Below, one piece after another: positions 31,197 to 39,345 of a DNA stretch of 48,658 nucleotides. The notes under the pieces were generated by a model, which did no database searches, was not told the DNA's origin, and saw only the letters and a program-made list of their open reading frames with translations. The stretch is from Kitasatospora phosalacinea. GTDB taxonomy: Bacteria > Actinomycetota > Actinomycetes > Streptomycetales > Streptomycetaceae. The first letter of the stretch is position 1, and every line of letters begins with the position of its first letter. The translations under genes and the position numbers were made by a program. Location: positions 1-48,658 of the forward strand of contig NZ_BSSA01000044.1 in the NCBI RefSeq assembly GCF_030268885.1, written 5' to 3'.

Positions 31197-31592
31197 ATGT
31201 GCTACCGAGGAGGGACGGGCAGTCGGCACCACGTGTGCCTGCCCTGCCGCGCGTCCTACAAGCGGCGGACGGGCGGCACCACGGCGTGTCCGCGCTGCCG
31301 CGGCCCGCTGATCGACGCCGGGCAGGACCTGCACGTCCCGCGCCGTGCCGACACCGCCGCCTGGCGGGCGCTCACCGCACTGCTGCAGGCCGGGGTCCGG
31401 TTCGAGTCCGGCTGCTGCCACGGCCCGGGCTGGCGGCCGCGCACCCCGCGCGAGGTCCGCGAGCGCCTCGCCGCCGCGGCGGGCACCGGCCTGCCGGTCG
31501 CCCGCGCCCTGCTCACCCGGGACGTGGCGGACCTCGCCGCGCACCGGCACGCCGCCCGGCGGGTGTCGAAGCTCAGCCGGCCGCAGCGCTGA
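31197..31592 (+). CDS. Zinc-ribbon protein of a conserved actinobacterial family
   Basis: This 131-residue protein has a four-Cys zinc ribbon at the start (CLPCRASYKRR...ACPRCRGPLID). A basic helical domain follows with DTAAWRALTALLQAGVRFESGCCHGPGWRPRTPREVRERL. Members are sometimes mislabelled as deoxyxylulose-phosphate synthase, but no such enzyme motif is present. A nucleic-acid-binding role is plausible from charge and the ribbon. The 3' end overlaps the convergent ClpN-like gene by 20 bp. Confidence 0.8.
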   Translation: MCYRGGTGSRHHVCLPCRASYKRRTGGTTACPRCRGPLIDAGQDLHVPRRADTAAWRALTALLQAGVRFESGCCHGPGWRPRTPREVRERLAAAAGTGLPVARALLTRDVADLAAHRHAARRVSKLSRPQR

Positions 31593-31998
31593 CCAGCTCG
31601 CGTTGGGCCTGCCGGGTCGTCAGGCCCAGCGCGTGCAGCGCCAGACGGCCCGGCCCGGACGGCTCGCACTCCAGGACGGCCAGCGGCACCCGCGCCGCCA
31701 GCGGGCCGGAACCGCCCTCGCCCAGCCGCTCGTGGACCTCGCCCGCGTACCGGGACAGCGGGGGGAACTCGCCGGCCGGCACCGGGAATGGCCGCCAGGC
31801 GTACGCCGCCAGGGCCCGGTCGACCGCCTCCGCCAGCGCACCGGGCGCGACGCCGGGCACCTGCCCGCGCAGCGCCAACAGCAGGTGCCCGGTGGTGACT
31901 TCGTTGTGCCCCCGTTCGACCGCCACGGCGCGGGCCGCGTCCAGCAGGTCGTCCGGTGCGTGGGGGCCGTCGGCCGGGTCGAGGGCGTGCTCCGTCAT
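31573..31998 (-). CDS. Second Clp N-domain-like protein
   Basis: This 141-residue protein has one recognisable Clp repeat near the N-terminus (LLDAARAVAVERGHNEVTTGHLLLALRGQVPG, with the typical T-x-x-HLLLAL). A more divergent second half follows (YAGEVHERLGEG...ALHALGLTTRQAQREL). There is no AAA+ domain. Like the ClpN protein at 16601-17092 it could be a free adaptor, but it has no HTH partner and the two share little beyond the motif. It lies upstream of nothing on its strand and converges with the zinc-ribbon gene. Confidence 0.72.
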   Translation of the reverse strand: MTEHALDPADGPHAPDDLLDAARAVAVERGHNEVTTGHLLLALRGQVPGVAPGALAEAVDRALAAYAWRPFPVPAGEFPPLSRYAGEVHERLGEGGSGPLAARVPLAVLECEPSGPGRLALHALGLTTRQAQRELVSAAAG

Positions 31999-32075
31999 GC
32001 CGGTCAGGCTCTCCCGGGCGCGGCCGCCCGGTCAAACCGGAACCGGCGGTTCACCGGCCGGGCGTTGAGCGGCCG

Positions 32076-32654
32076 TCAGGGCGCGGTCCGGTCCGGGGTG
32101 CCCTGCGGGCCGCCCGCCCACCAGTTGCCCGGGGCGTCCGGGTCGCGGCTGGTCCAGTACTCGACGATCGCGCGCACGAACTCCTCCGGGGACAGCGCCC
32201 CGTCGCCGTCCCGGTCCAGGTGCGCGAAGGCGGTGTCGGCGTCGCTGCGCCGCAACTGCGGGAAGTGGCCGCGCTGGAAGGCGAAGAACTCGTCCGCGTC
32301 GACCCGTCCGTTGCCGTCCGCGTCCGCCACCGCCAGGAACGCCCGGGCCAGCGCACCGAGCGTCGCCTCCGCGGCCTCCGGGTCGTCGGCCAGCGAGGCG
32401 GTGGACGCCAGGAACTCCGCCCGGCCCATCTCCTGCGCCCCCGCGGGCAGGTGCGGCAGGTGCAGCTCCCGCCAGATCGCCACGTACGCCCCGACGATCC
32501 GCTGCTCCTCCGCGGACCCGGCCGGGTGGCCCAGTGCACGCGCCACCGACTGTCCCATCAGGACGTGGTCGTGCTCGGTCAGCCGCCCGTCCCCGTCGGC
32601 GTCGAGGTGGTCGAAGCCGTGGCTGATCTTCGCGATGAGCAGGTCGTCGGACAC
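32076..32654 (-). CDS. EF-hand calcium-binding protein (calerythrin-like)
   Basis: This 192-residue cytosolic protein has three clear canonical EF-hand loops: DADGDGRLTEHD (about 18-29), DADGNGRVDADE (about 112-123) and DRDGDGALSPEE (about 146-157). A degenerate second hand may lie near 65-90. This is the arrangement of actinobacterial calerythrins, sarcoplasmic-type calcium buffers or sensors. The GTG at 32654 has GGAGGG upstream. It is a single gene with no obvious partner. Confidence 0.93.
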   Translation of the reverse strand: MSDDLLIAKISHGFDHLDADGDGRLTEHDHVLMGQSVARALGHPAGSAEEQRIVGAYVAIWRELHLPHLPAGAQEMGRAEFLASTASLADDPEAAEATLGALARAFLAVADADGNGRVDADEFFAFQRGHFPQLRRSDADTAFAHLDRDGDGALSPEEFVRAIVEYWTSRDPDAPGNWWAGGPQGTPDRTAP

Positions 32655-32738
32655 GGTGACCCTCCGTTGGGCGGTAGTTGACGGAGCGTCATCCTATCCG
32701 TCCGTCCCGCCGCACCGCCGGTGCGCCACCGGCGGGCG

Positions 32739-33407
32739 TCAGTGCGCGGCGAGGGCGTCCGCGGACTTGGACCAGTTGTCGTGCAGTTTGTCGAGGTAGG
32801 CGCGGGCCTCGGGGCCGGGCCTGGTGCCGCGGGCGAAGAGCAGCATGTTGCCCGCGCCGGTGTTGTAGCCCAGGGCCATCAGCTCGTCGCGGCTCAGCGC
32901 GGCCGCCGGGTGCGCGGGCAGTTGGGCGCCCAGGTCGTGCAGGTACCAGGCGGCGGCGCGGACGGCCAGCGCCGGGTCGTCCGGGAGGTCCTCCCAGGGG
33001 CGGTCGGCGAAGGGGCGGCCCTGCCGGGTCTCCTCGTAGGCGGCGCGGTGCATGTTGGCGATGCCGAACGAGGCGTCGGGCTTCATCTTCTGCCAGGCGC
33101 GCTCGACGTCCGGACCGTGCGGCTTGTACGCCTCGTTGAACAGGACGGCCATCACCAGCTGCGGGTTGACCCCCGCCTCGGCCGCGTACTGCTTCACCTC
33201 GGCCGCGAAGTACTTCGGCGCGTAGTCGCCCGGGGGCCGCGAGGCGGTGGGGGAGGGGGAGGCGGAGGCAGCGGGGGAGGAGGAGGCGGTGGCGGCCGGG
33301 GCGGCGTCGGGCGGTGCGGGGTGGTCGCCGCCGCGCTCGTACAGCCAGATCCCCAGGACGGCCAGCGCCAGTACCGCCCACGGCCACTTCGCGCCGCGTT
33401 CCGCCAC
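32739..33407 (-). CDS. Membrane-anchored lytic-transglycosylase-like protein
   Basis: This 222-residue protein has one N-terminal transmembrane helix (WPWAVLALAVLGIWLY), then a Ser/Ala/Pro-rich linker (about 30-60). The lysozyme-like domain follows: KQYAAEAGVNPQLVMAVLFNEAYKP (catalytic Glu in FNEAY), SFGIANMH (the S-x-G-x-M/Q-x motif) and ALGYNTGAGN. It would cleave peptidoglycan glycan strands outside the membrane. The GTG at 33407 is chosen because AAGGAG lies seven bases upstream; the GTG seven codons earlier has no such site. Confidence 0.85.
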   Translation of the reverse strand: MAERGAKWPWAVLALAVLGIWLYERGGDHPAPPDAAPAATASSSPAASASPSPTASRPPGDYAPKYFAAEVKQYAAEAGVNPQLVMAVLFNEAYKPHGPDVERAWQKMKPDASFGIANMHRAAYEETRQGRPFADRPWEDLPDDPALAVRAAAWYLHDLGAQLPAHPAAALSRDELMALGYNTGAGNMLLFARGTRPGPEARAYLDKLHDNWSKSADALAAH

Positions 33408-33575
33408 CGCTGACTCCTTCTCCCGCACGTGCCGCCGGGGTGCTCCGGACCCGAGGACGCCCGGTGGCCGTGTCCTGCCGCCGGGCTGTCGTGTTCTGCC
33501 GGGTGCCGCCCGGGACCGGGCGGCGACCTGTGGCGAGCTTACGTACCCGGAGCGGATTTGTGTGCTTCGCTCGAA

Positions 33576-33595
33576 CCTCTACAGCTACGTAGAGG
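33576..33595. promoter_or_regulatory. Inverted repeat upstream of the DUF6542 gene
   Basis: CCTCTAC and GTAGAGG are exact 7-bp arms six bases apart, in an AT-richer patch (about 33540-33600) within the 270-bp gap between the divergent transglycosylase-like and DUF6542 genes. It is a candidate operator or promoter region; no partner is known. Confidence 0.45.
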
Positions 33596-33677
33596 AACCG
33601 GGGGTGCCCGCCACGCGTCTGTAGGCCGGAACGGTCGGACGCCGCAGGAGCGGCGCGGCAGTGGACGAGAGGTGGCG

Positions 33678-34322
33678 ATGACGGGGCGAAGGCCGGTCGG
33701 CACGCACGGCGGCGCACCGCTGCCGCGGGGCGGGCGGGACGAGCAGGACGAGCAGGACGAGCCGGGCGGAACGGTCGCCCCGGGCCGCCCCGTGCCCGCG
33801 CAGCGCGGCCCCCACCGGGACGAGCAGCCCGCCCCCGACGGCGGCAGCGGGCCCCGCCCGGCCCGGACCGCCCGCCGCGCGGACGGCGACGGTGACGGCG
33901 GCGGGAACGGGCGGCGGGGCGGGAGGGCGGCCGCGCGCGGCGCCACGGCGTGGAACCGGATGCCCGCCGTCCTGCCCGCGCTCGGCCTCCCGGTGCTCGG
34001 CGCGCTCGCCGACGAACTGGCCGGCCCCGGCCTGGGCGCCGGCTACGCGGCCTGCGCCGTGCTCGGGCCGGTCCTGGCCGCCCTGGTCAGCAGCCGGGCG
34101 GGCTGGTGGTGGGTGGTCAGCGGCGCCCCGGTGGTCACCCTGGCCGTGGCCGGGGGCGTCGACTGCCTGGCGCGCGGCGACAAGTACCGCGGCGCCGGGC
34201 TGGGCACCGAGGGCCTGAAACTGGTCAGCGCCCAGTTCCCGTGGATGCTCGCCGCCCTCGCCGCCGCCCTGCTGGCCGTCGGCCTGCGCACATTCCGCGC
34301 CCGCCGGGCCCGCCGGGCCTGA
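33678..34322 (+). CDS. DUF6542-type membrane protein
   Basis: This 214-residue protein has a long charged, low-complexity N-terminal tail (about 1-90, with DEQDEQDE from a 9-bp microsatellite). Three or four helices follow: VLPALGLPVLGALADELAG, YAACAVLGPVLAALVSS, WWVVSGAPVVTLAVAGG and MLAALAAALLAVGLRTF. The membrane half matches DUF6542 of streptomycetes, whose role is unknown. GAGAGGTGG precedes the ATG. Upstream lies a 7-bp inverted repeat. Confidence 0.78.
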   Translation: MTGRRPVGTHGGAPLPRGGRDEQDEQDEPGGTVAPGRPVPAQRGPHRDEQPAPDGGSGPRPARTARRADGDGDGGGNGRRGGRAAARGATAWNRMPAVLPALGLPVLGALADELAGPGLGAGYAACAVLGPVLAALVSSRAGWWWVVSGAPVVTLAVAGGVDCLARGDKYRGAGLGTEGLKLVSAQFPWMLAALAAALLAVGLRTFRARRARRA

Positions 34323-34398
34323 ACGCCGAGAGGCCACCGTCGGGTACGGCACCGGCGTCCCCTGCGTCGACTGGGACCGGCGACGCACCCCGCGGGCC

Positions 34399-35016
34399 CT
34401 AGGCCGAGGGCGCGCCGAGGGCGGCGCGGGCGAGCCTGACGACGGACGGGGCGGCGGCTTCGAGGAATCCGGGAGAGGGGCCCCCGGGAGCCGTCGAGGG
34501 AGTTTCGGACGCGAGCGCGTCGAAGGTCTCGAAGGAGGTCAGGACGTACAGCAGTGAAGCGGCACCGGGCGGGGCGTCGGGCAGTCGGCCGACGAGGACG
34601 GAGGCGCCCTGGCGCCGGCGGGCGTCACGCTCGGCGATGATCCGTCCCACCTCCTCGTCGAGGGCCCCGAGGGCGCGCAGCCGTCGCGTGCAGGCTGGGT
34701 CCACCGACCAGAAGCCCGCCATCACCTCGACGAAGCGGTCCACCGCCGCCCAGGGGTCGGGGTGCCCGAACGCCTCGGCGAGGCGGGCCAGGCCGCCCTC
34801 GGCCGCGAGGGCGTCGCACAGGGCCTCCAACAGCCCCGTCCTGGACTTGTACTGGTAGTAGACGGTCGCGCGGGCGACGTCGGCCCGGCGGGCGACGGCG
34901 TCGAGGGAGAGGGCCCCGCTCTCGGTGAGCTGGGCCCTCGCGGCCGCGACGATCCGGGCCCTGGTCTCGTCGACCTCGGCCTGCCGCTGTCCCATCCGGT
35001 ACGACCGGGGGCTCAT
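34399..35016 (-). CDS. TetR-family regulator
   Basis: This 205-residue regulator has the TetR HTH at about 17-63 (TRARIVAAARAQLTESGALSLDAVARRADVARATVYYQYKSRTGLLEALCDAL). The ligand-binding domain contains WAAVDRFVEVMAGFWSVDPACTRRLRALGALDEEVG, common in actinobacterial members. GGAGGAGG precedes the ATG. It lies 73 bp downstream of an SDR gene on the same strand, which it probably controls, along with the divergent gene, through the palindrome at 35919-35947. The neighbouring TetR at 36767 is an alternative owner of that site. Confidence 0.92.
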   Translation of the reverse strand: MSPRSYRMGQRQAEVDETRARIVAAARAQLTESGALSLDAVARRADVARATVYYQYKSRTGLLEALCDALAAEGGLARLAEAFGHPDPWAAVDRFVEVMAGFWSVDPACTRRLRALGALDEEVGRIIAERDARRRQGASVLVGRLPDAPPGAASLLYVLTSFETFDALASETPSTAPGGPSPGFLEAAAPSVVRLARAALGAPSA

Positions 35017-35089
35017 CCCGTCCTCCTCCGCCCTGCCAGCACGTGCGCGCTCCGCGTCGGCAGTATCCCCGATCCCGGCGGCGGGCCGC

Positions 35090-35857
35090 TCAGAGGATGA
35101 CCCGGCCGCCGCTGACGTCCAGGGTCTGGCCGGTGATCCAGGAGGACGCCTCGGAGGCCAGGAAGAGCGTGGCCGAGGCGACGTCCTCGGGCTCGCCCAG
35201 GCGCCCGAGCGGGTGGGCGGCGGCGACGGCCGCCCGGACCTCGGGCGGCATCCGCTCGGCGGTGGTCTCCGTGCGGACGGCGCCGGGTGCGATCGCGTTG
35301 ACCCGCACGCCCCGACCGGCGACCTCCAGGGCCAGGTGGCGGGTGAACATCAGCACCCCCGCCTTGGCGGCCGCGTAGGCGGCGGAGGAGCCGCCGGGGA
35401 GCCGGCCGGCCGTGGAGGCCATGGTGACGATCGAGCCGGTGCCGCGCTCCAGCAGGCCAGGCAGGAAGGCGCGGACGGTGAGGAAGGTGGCGTGGAGGTT
35501 GCCGTCCACCACCGAGCGCCAGTGCTCCTCGGTCTCCCGGACGGTGGGCACCGGGTAGCCGTCGCCCCCGGCGAAGGCGGCCAGGACGTCGACCGGGCCG
35601 AGCTCGCTCCCGATCCGTTCGACGGCGCCGGCGAGCGCAGCCGCGTCGGTGCAGTCGGCGACCAGGCCGAGGGCACCCGCGTCCCCGATCCCGTGCAGTT
35701 CGGCGGTGACGGCGGCGAGGGCCGCCCCGTCGCGGCCGAGGACGGCGACGGCGGCTCCCTGGCGGGCGAAGGCGCGGGCGGTCTCCGCGCCGATGCCCCG
35801 GCTCCCCCCGGTGACGACGACGACCTTGCCGTCCAGGTCGGTGTGTTGAACTCCCAT
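35090..35857 (-). CDS. Classical short-chain dehydrogenase/reductase
   Basis: This 255-residue SDR oxidoreductase has the cofactor motif TGGSRGIG (16-23), FAGG in place of NAG (95-98), catalytic Ser148 and the Y161-x3-K165 pair. The C-terminal end with GQTLDVSGGRVIL is typical of the 3-oxoacyl-ACP-reductase-like group. The Arg in the motif and GRDG after strand 2 suggest NADPH. It would reduce a ketone or oxidise an alcohol; the substrate is unknown. AAGGAG lies about ten bases before the ATG. Confidence 0.93.
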   Translation of the reverse strand: MGVQHTDLDGKVVVVTGGSRGIGAETARAFARQGAAVAVLGRDGAALAAVTAELHGIGDAGALGLVADCTDAAALAGAVERIGSELGPVDVLAAFAGGDGYPVPTVRETEEHWRSVVDGNLHATFLTVRAFLPGLLERGTGSIVTMASTAGRLPGGSSAAYAAAKAGVLMFTRHLALEVAGRGVRVNAIAPGAVRTETTAERMPPEVRAAVAAAHPLGRLGEPEDVASATLFLASEASSWITGQTLDVSGGRVIL

Positions 35858-35918
35858 GTCCGCTCGCTCCTTCGGGCTTGCGCCGGCTGTCCGCTGCTGG
35901 TTCCCTGGGGTGTAACTA

Positions 35919-35947
35919 ATTCATTCATACAGCGTGTATGAATGAAT
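35919..35947. promoter_or_regulatory. 29-bp palindromic operator between divergent oxidoreductase genes
   Basis: Exact 13-bp arms (ATTCATTCATACA and TGTATGAATGAAT) flank a GCG centre. The site is AT-rich amid 75% GC DNA and sits between divergent SDR and NAD(P)-binding genes, so it can control both. The TTCATTC core recurs in the operator of the TetR gene at 36767. Confidence 0.8.
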
Positions 35948-36005
35948 CACAAGAACGGGGCGCGGGATCACCAGGACCGCCCTCGCCGCCACGCAGGAGG
36001 AATCC

Positions 36006-36641
36006 GTGAAGATCGCCGTCGTCGGTGCCAGCGGCCGCACCGGCCGCCTGGTCGTCGACCTCGCCCTCGCCGCCGGACACACCGTCACGGCCGTCGCCCG
36101 TGACCCCGCCAGGATCCCGGCCTTCCCCCACGGCACCCCGCTCACCGCCCGTGCCGACGTCGGCCGTCCCGGCTCCCTGCGCGGGGTGCTGGCCGGACAG
36201 GACGCCGTCGTCGCCGCGCTCGGTACGGCCGGGCGCGGAGCGACCACCGTCTTCTCCGACGGTGCACGGGAGTTGACCGCCGCCTGCGCCTCGGGTGACG
36301 TCGGGCACCTGGTCGCGATGAGCTCGGCCGGGCTGGACACCTCCCGGCTGCCCCTCGTCCAGCGGCTGGTGACCACCCTCGTCGTCGACCGGCTGTACCG
36401 GGAGATCCACCAGGACCTCGCCCGGATGGAGGCCCGGCTCGCGCAGTCCGACACCCCGTGGACGGTCGTGCGCGTCCCCGTGCTCAAGGACGGGCCGGCC
36501 TCCGCGCACCCGCGGACCTCGTACGACCACCCGCTTCCCCGTGCGGGCGCCGCCGCCCGGGCCACCGTGGCCACGTGGATCGTCGCCCACCTGGGGGACG
36601 CGGAGACGTTCGGGAGGATCGTGCACGTCGCCGACGCGTGA
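36006..36641 (+). CDS. NAD(P)-binding, NmrA-like atypical SDR
   Basis: This 211-residue Rossmann protein has GASGRTGRL (7-15) as dinucleotide-binding loop, VARDPARIP after the second strand, ALGTAGRG, and VAMSSAGLDTSRL where the catalytic region would be. It lacks YxxxK, as do NAD(P)H-sensing NmrA-like and flavin-reductase-like proteins. AGGAGG lies five bases before the GTG start. The palindromic operator 60 bp upstream links it to the divergent SDR and to the TetR regulators around it. Confidence 0.88.
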   Translation: MKIAVVGASGRTGRLVVDLALAAGHTVTAVARDPARIPAFPHGTPLTARADVGRPGSLRGVLAGQDAVVAALGTAGRGATTVFSDGARELTAACASGDVGHLVAMSSAGLDTSRLPLVQRLVTTLVVDRLYREIHQDLARMEARLAQSDTPWTVVRVPVLKDGPASAHPRTSYDHPLPRAGAAARATVATWIVAHLGDAETFGRIVHVADA

Positions 36642-36729
36642 CCGGACGCCGCCCTGCCGGGACGAGGGCCCGACCTCCTTGCGCGGCCCGCGCCCCGCGG
36701 CCGGCCCGTCGGCCCGCGGCCCGGGCCGC

Positions 36730-36766
36730 TTGACATCCGCCCCCGGGCGGAATGAACATTCATTCC
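36730..36766 (+). promoter_or_regulatory. Leaderless promoter and operator of the second TetR gene
   Basis: TTGACA (36730-36735), a 17-bp spacer and TGAACA (36753-36758) lie eight bases before the GTG at 36767. GGAATGAA and TTCATTCC (8-bp arms, 2-bp centre, 36749-36766) form a palindrome covering the -10 up to the start codon. This layout suggests tight autorepression. Confidence 0.7.
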
Positions 36767-37366
36767 GTGACGCCGAAACGAACGGACCTGGACCGGCTGC
36801 TGATCGACTCCGCCCTCGCGCTGTTCGCCGAGCGCACCTACGAGGGCACCCAGATGCCCGCCGTCGCCCAGCGCGCGGGCGTCGGCGTGGGCAGCATCTA
36901 CCGGTACTTCCCGAGCAAGGAGGCGCTGGGCAACGCCGCGTTCCGGCACGCCAAGCGCACCCTGCTCGACACCCTCGCCGGAGCGCTCGCCGACGGCGGC
37001 CCGACCGGCACCGCCCGGGAGGAGTTCGCCCGCTTCTGGCGCGGCTTCACCCGCTACGCGAGCGCCCATCCGGACGCCTTCGTGTTCCTGGAGCACCAGC
37101 AGCACGACACCTTCCTCGACCCCGAGAGCCGCGCCCTGGCCGACGAACTGCACCGGCTGGCCGCCGACTTCATCGAGCGCGGCCAGCAGGCCGGCGCGAT
37201 CCGCGACGGCGACGCCGAGCAGCTGGTCGGCCTCGCCCTCGGCGCCTTCGCCGGCCTGGTGAAGCTCGTCCGCCCGTCGGGCGGCCTCGACACCCTCCCC
37301 GCCGAAGACCTGGACCGCGCCGAAGCCGCCGTCTGGGACCTCCTCCACCGAAAGGCCGACCGATGA
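36767..37366 (+). CDS. TetR-family regulator, coupled to an SDR gene
   Basis: This 199-residue regulator has the HTH DLDRLLIDSALALFAERTYEGTQMPAVAQRAGVGVGSIYRYFPSKEALGNAAF and a ligand domain with FARFWRGFTRYASAHPDAFVFLEHQQH and FIERGQQAGAIRDGDAEQLVGLALGAFAGLVK. The GTG at 36767 is preferred over the ATG at 36752, because that ATG lies inside the -10/operator region. The stop overlaps the SDR start (ATGA). The operator shares TTCATTC with the palindrome at 35919, so this protein may also control the genes there. Confidence 0.9.
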   Translation: MTPKRTDLDRLLIDSALALFAERTYEGTQMPAVAQRAGVGVGSIYRYFPSKEALGNAAFRHAKRTLLDTLAGALADGGPTGTAREEFARFWRGFTRYASAHPDAFVFLEHQQHDTFLDPESRALADELHRLAADFIERGQQAGAIRDGDAEQLVGLALGAFAGLVKLVRPSGGLDTLPAEDLDRAEAAVWDLLHRKADR

Positions 37367-38211
37367 CCCCGCCCCGGACCGTCCTGATCACCGGCTGCTC
37401 CTCCGGCATGGGACGCCGGACCGCCCTAGCCCTGCACGGCCTCGGCCACCGGGTGTACGCCACCGCCCGCCGCCCCGAGACCCTCGCCGACCTGGCCGCG
37501 CTCGGCATCGCGACCCTGCCGCTCGACGTCACCGACGAGCGGTCGATGACCGCCGCGGTCGCCGCGGTCGAGGCCGCGCACGGCAGCGTCGACGTCCTGA
37601 TCAACAACGCCGCGTACGGGCTGCACCTGCCGGTGGAGTCCGCCACCCCGGACGAGGTCCGCGCCCAGTTCGACACCAACGTCTTCGGCCTGGTCCGGAT
37701 GGCCCAGCTGGTGCTGCCCGGGATGCGCCGCGCCGGGCGGGGCCGGATCGTCAACATCTCCTCGATGGCGGGCCGCTTCTCCCCGCCCGGCGGCGCCTTC
37801 TACCACGCCAGCAAGCACGCGGTGGAGGCGATCAGCGACTCGCTGCGGCTGGAGGTCGCACCGTTCGGCATCGAGGTCGTCGTGGTCCAGCCCGGGCCCA
37901 CCATCACCGAGTTCGGCGCCACCGCGGTCGGCACCATGCACCCCGCCGCCGACCCCGCCGACCCGTACGGCTCTTTCCGCACCCGGCTCGCCGACATGTA
38001 CGCCCGGCGGACGTTCACCCGTCGCAACGGCGCCGTTCCCGCGGAGGCCGCGACCAAGGTGATCGTCCGCGCCGCGACCGCTGCCCGGCCGCGCGCCCGG
38101 TACGCGATCGGCGCGCTGGCCCGCTCCACCATGCTGGCCAAGCGCCTGCTGCCGGACGCGGCCTTCGACGCCCTGATGCGCCGCAGCTTCCCGCTGCCCG
38201 AGCCGGCCTGA
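37363..38211 (+). CDS. Short-chain dehydrogenase/reductase
   Basis: This 282-residue classical SDR has the TGCSSGMG cofactor loop (10-17), a DVTD acidic motif at 55-58, NNAAYG (81-86), NISSMAG with the catalytic Ser and Y147-x3-K151. The C-terminal extension (YARRTFTRRNGAVPAEAATKVIVRAATAARPRARYAIGALAR) is typical of SDRs related to retinol or steroid dehydrogenases. It is co-translated with the TetR gene, its likely repressor. The substrate is unknown, but induction by a small hydrophobic ligand is plausible. Confidence 0.93.
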   Translation: MTPPRTVLITGCSSGMGRRTALALHGLGHRVYATARRPETLADLAALGIATLPLDVTDERSMTAAVAAVEAAHGSVDVLINNAAYGLHLPVESATPDEVRAQFDTNVFGLVRMAQLVLPGMRRAGRGRIVNISSMAGRFSPPGGAFYHASKHAVEAISDSLRLEVAPFGIEVVVVQPGPTITEFGATAVGTMHPAADPADPYGSFRTRLADMYARRTFTRRNGAVPAEAATKVIVRAATAARPRARYAIGALARSTMLAKRLLPDAAFDALMRRSFPLPEPA

Positions 38212-38247
38212 CCGCGCCCGGCGCCGGCAGAGGATCACCGTGCTGAT

Positions 38248-38337
38248 CCGGTCCCGGTCTCGGTTCCGGTCCCGGTCTCGGTTCCGGTCCCGGTCCCGGT
38301 TCCGGTTCCGGTTCCGGTTCCGGTCCCGGCTCCCGGC
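38248..38337. repeat. Hexanucleotide repeat array (CGGTYC)
   Basis: About 14 imperfect units of CCGGTC/CCGGTT fill most of the 183-bp gap between the SDR and M56 genes. It gives a spurious Arg/Ser/Phe open frame. As it lies between convergent genes it may act in termination or simply be slippage-prone DNA. Confidence 0.9.
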
Positions 38338-38394
38338 GCGAGGAAGGCCGTCAGGTCGGCCCGGGGGCGCGGAGGCCGACGGGACAGCCCGCCC

Positions 38395-39342
38395 TCACCA
38401 GGGCGTCGCCGCCTTGACCAGCAGCAGCAGCGCCACCGCCGCGTTCAGGGCCGAGACCGCCGAGACCGCGGTGCCCGCGGCGGCGACCATCGCGGCAAGG
38501 CCCGCGGGCGAGGCGGGCGGGGGCCAGGCCTCGCCCAGGGCGGGGCTGAGCAGGGCGGTGACCCGGCGGGGCACCGGGCCGGGGGCGGCGAAGGCGGCGA
38601 AGGACGGAGCCGGGCCGCCGCCGCGGGTGACCAGGGCGGCCCGGGCCACCGCGCGGGCGGTCAGGCGGCGGTCACCGACCGAACCGGCGGCCTCCTCGTC
38701 CGCCCAGCGCTCCGTCGCGTACCCGACGGCCTTCTGCAGCGGACGCAGGAACGGGTTCACGCAGCTCGCCAGTTGGGCCGCCAGCAGGTAGCGGTGGTGG
38801 CGGTTGGCCAGGTGCGAGCGCTCGTGCGCCAGCAGCGCCCGCTGCTCGTCCGCGTCCAGGCTGTCCATCATCGCGGTCGAGACCACCACCCGGCCCGGCC
38901 CGCCCGGCACCGCGTACGCGTACGGTTCGGGGTCGGGCAGCACCACCAGGTCCGGGCCCTGCGGCGCCGGGGACGGCGACATCGGGGCCAGCGCCCGCTG
39001 CGCCCGGGCCCGGATGCGCAGGTGGCGGCGGAGCGAGCGCGAACAGGCGGTCAGCACCGTCACCAGGCCCACCACCGCCGTGGTGCCCACCGCCTCGTGG
39101 AAGGGCACCGCCGTCCGGATCTCCGGGTCCGACCAGCTGTCCGGCAGCGGGTTCCCCGGGATCTGCGCGGTGCCCACCACGAACAGCAGGCCCAGCGCCA
39201 GCGTGCTGCACACCGCCATCGTCACGCCGATCCAGGACAGCAGCCGCACCGCGTTGCGCGGGTGCAGGTGGTGCTCGGCCAGCCGCGCGATCGGCAGCGA
39301 GGTCAACGGCAGCACCAGCGGGAGGAAGACGAAGAAGCCCAT
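38395..39342 (-). CDS. M56-family (BlaR1-like) membrane metallopeptidase
   Basis: This 315-residue protein has N-terminal helices at about 3-20, 33-57 and 85-100. A cytoplasmic zinc protease segment follows with the motif His173-Glu-Arg-Ser-His177 in LLAHERSHL, preceded by VVVSTAMMDSLDADEQ. ERWADEEAA supplies the third ligand, and C-terminal helices complete it. In BlaR1/MecR1 systems this protease responds to a signal and leads to cleavage of the BlaI repressor. No external penicillin-binding sensor domain is present, so the signal differs. It starts 3 bp after the BlaI-type gene. Confidence 0.9.
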   Translation of the reverse strand: MGFFVFLPLVLPLTSLPIARLAEHHLHPRNAVRLLSWIGVTMAVCSTLALGLLFVVGTAQIPGNPLPDSWSDPEIRTAVPFHEAVGTTAVVGLVTVLTACSRSLRRHLRIRARAQRALAPMSPSPAPQGPDLVVLPDPEPYAYAVPGGPGRVVVSTAMMDSLDADEQRALLAHERSHLANRHHRYLLAAQLASCVNPFLRPLQKAVGYATERWADEEAAGSVGDRRLTARAVARAALVTRGGGPAPSFAAFAAPGPVPRRVTALLSPALGEAWPPPASPAGLAAMVAAAGTAVSAVSALNAAVALLLLVKAATPW

Positions 39343-39345
39343 CGC

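Noticed and set aside
38240..38791. 183-residue plus-strand open frame starting in Arg/Ser/Phe repeats
   Set aside because: The start is an artefact of the hexanucleotide array, and the rest is antisense to the M56 peptidase.
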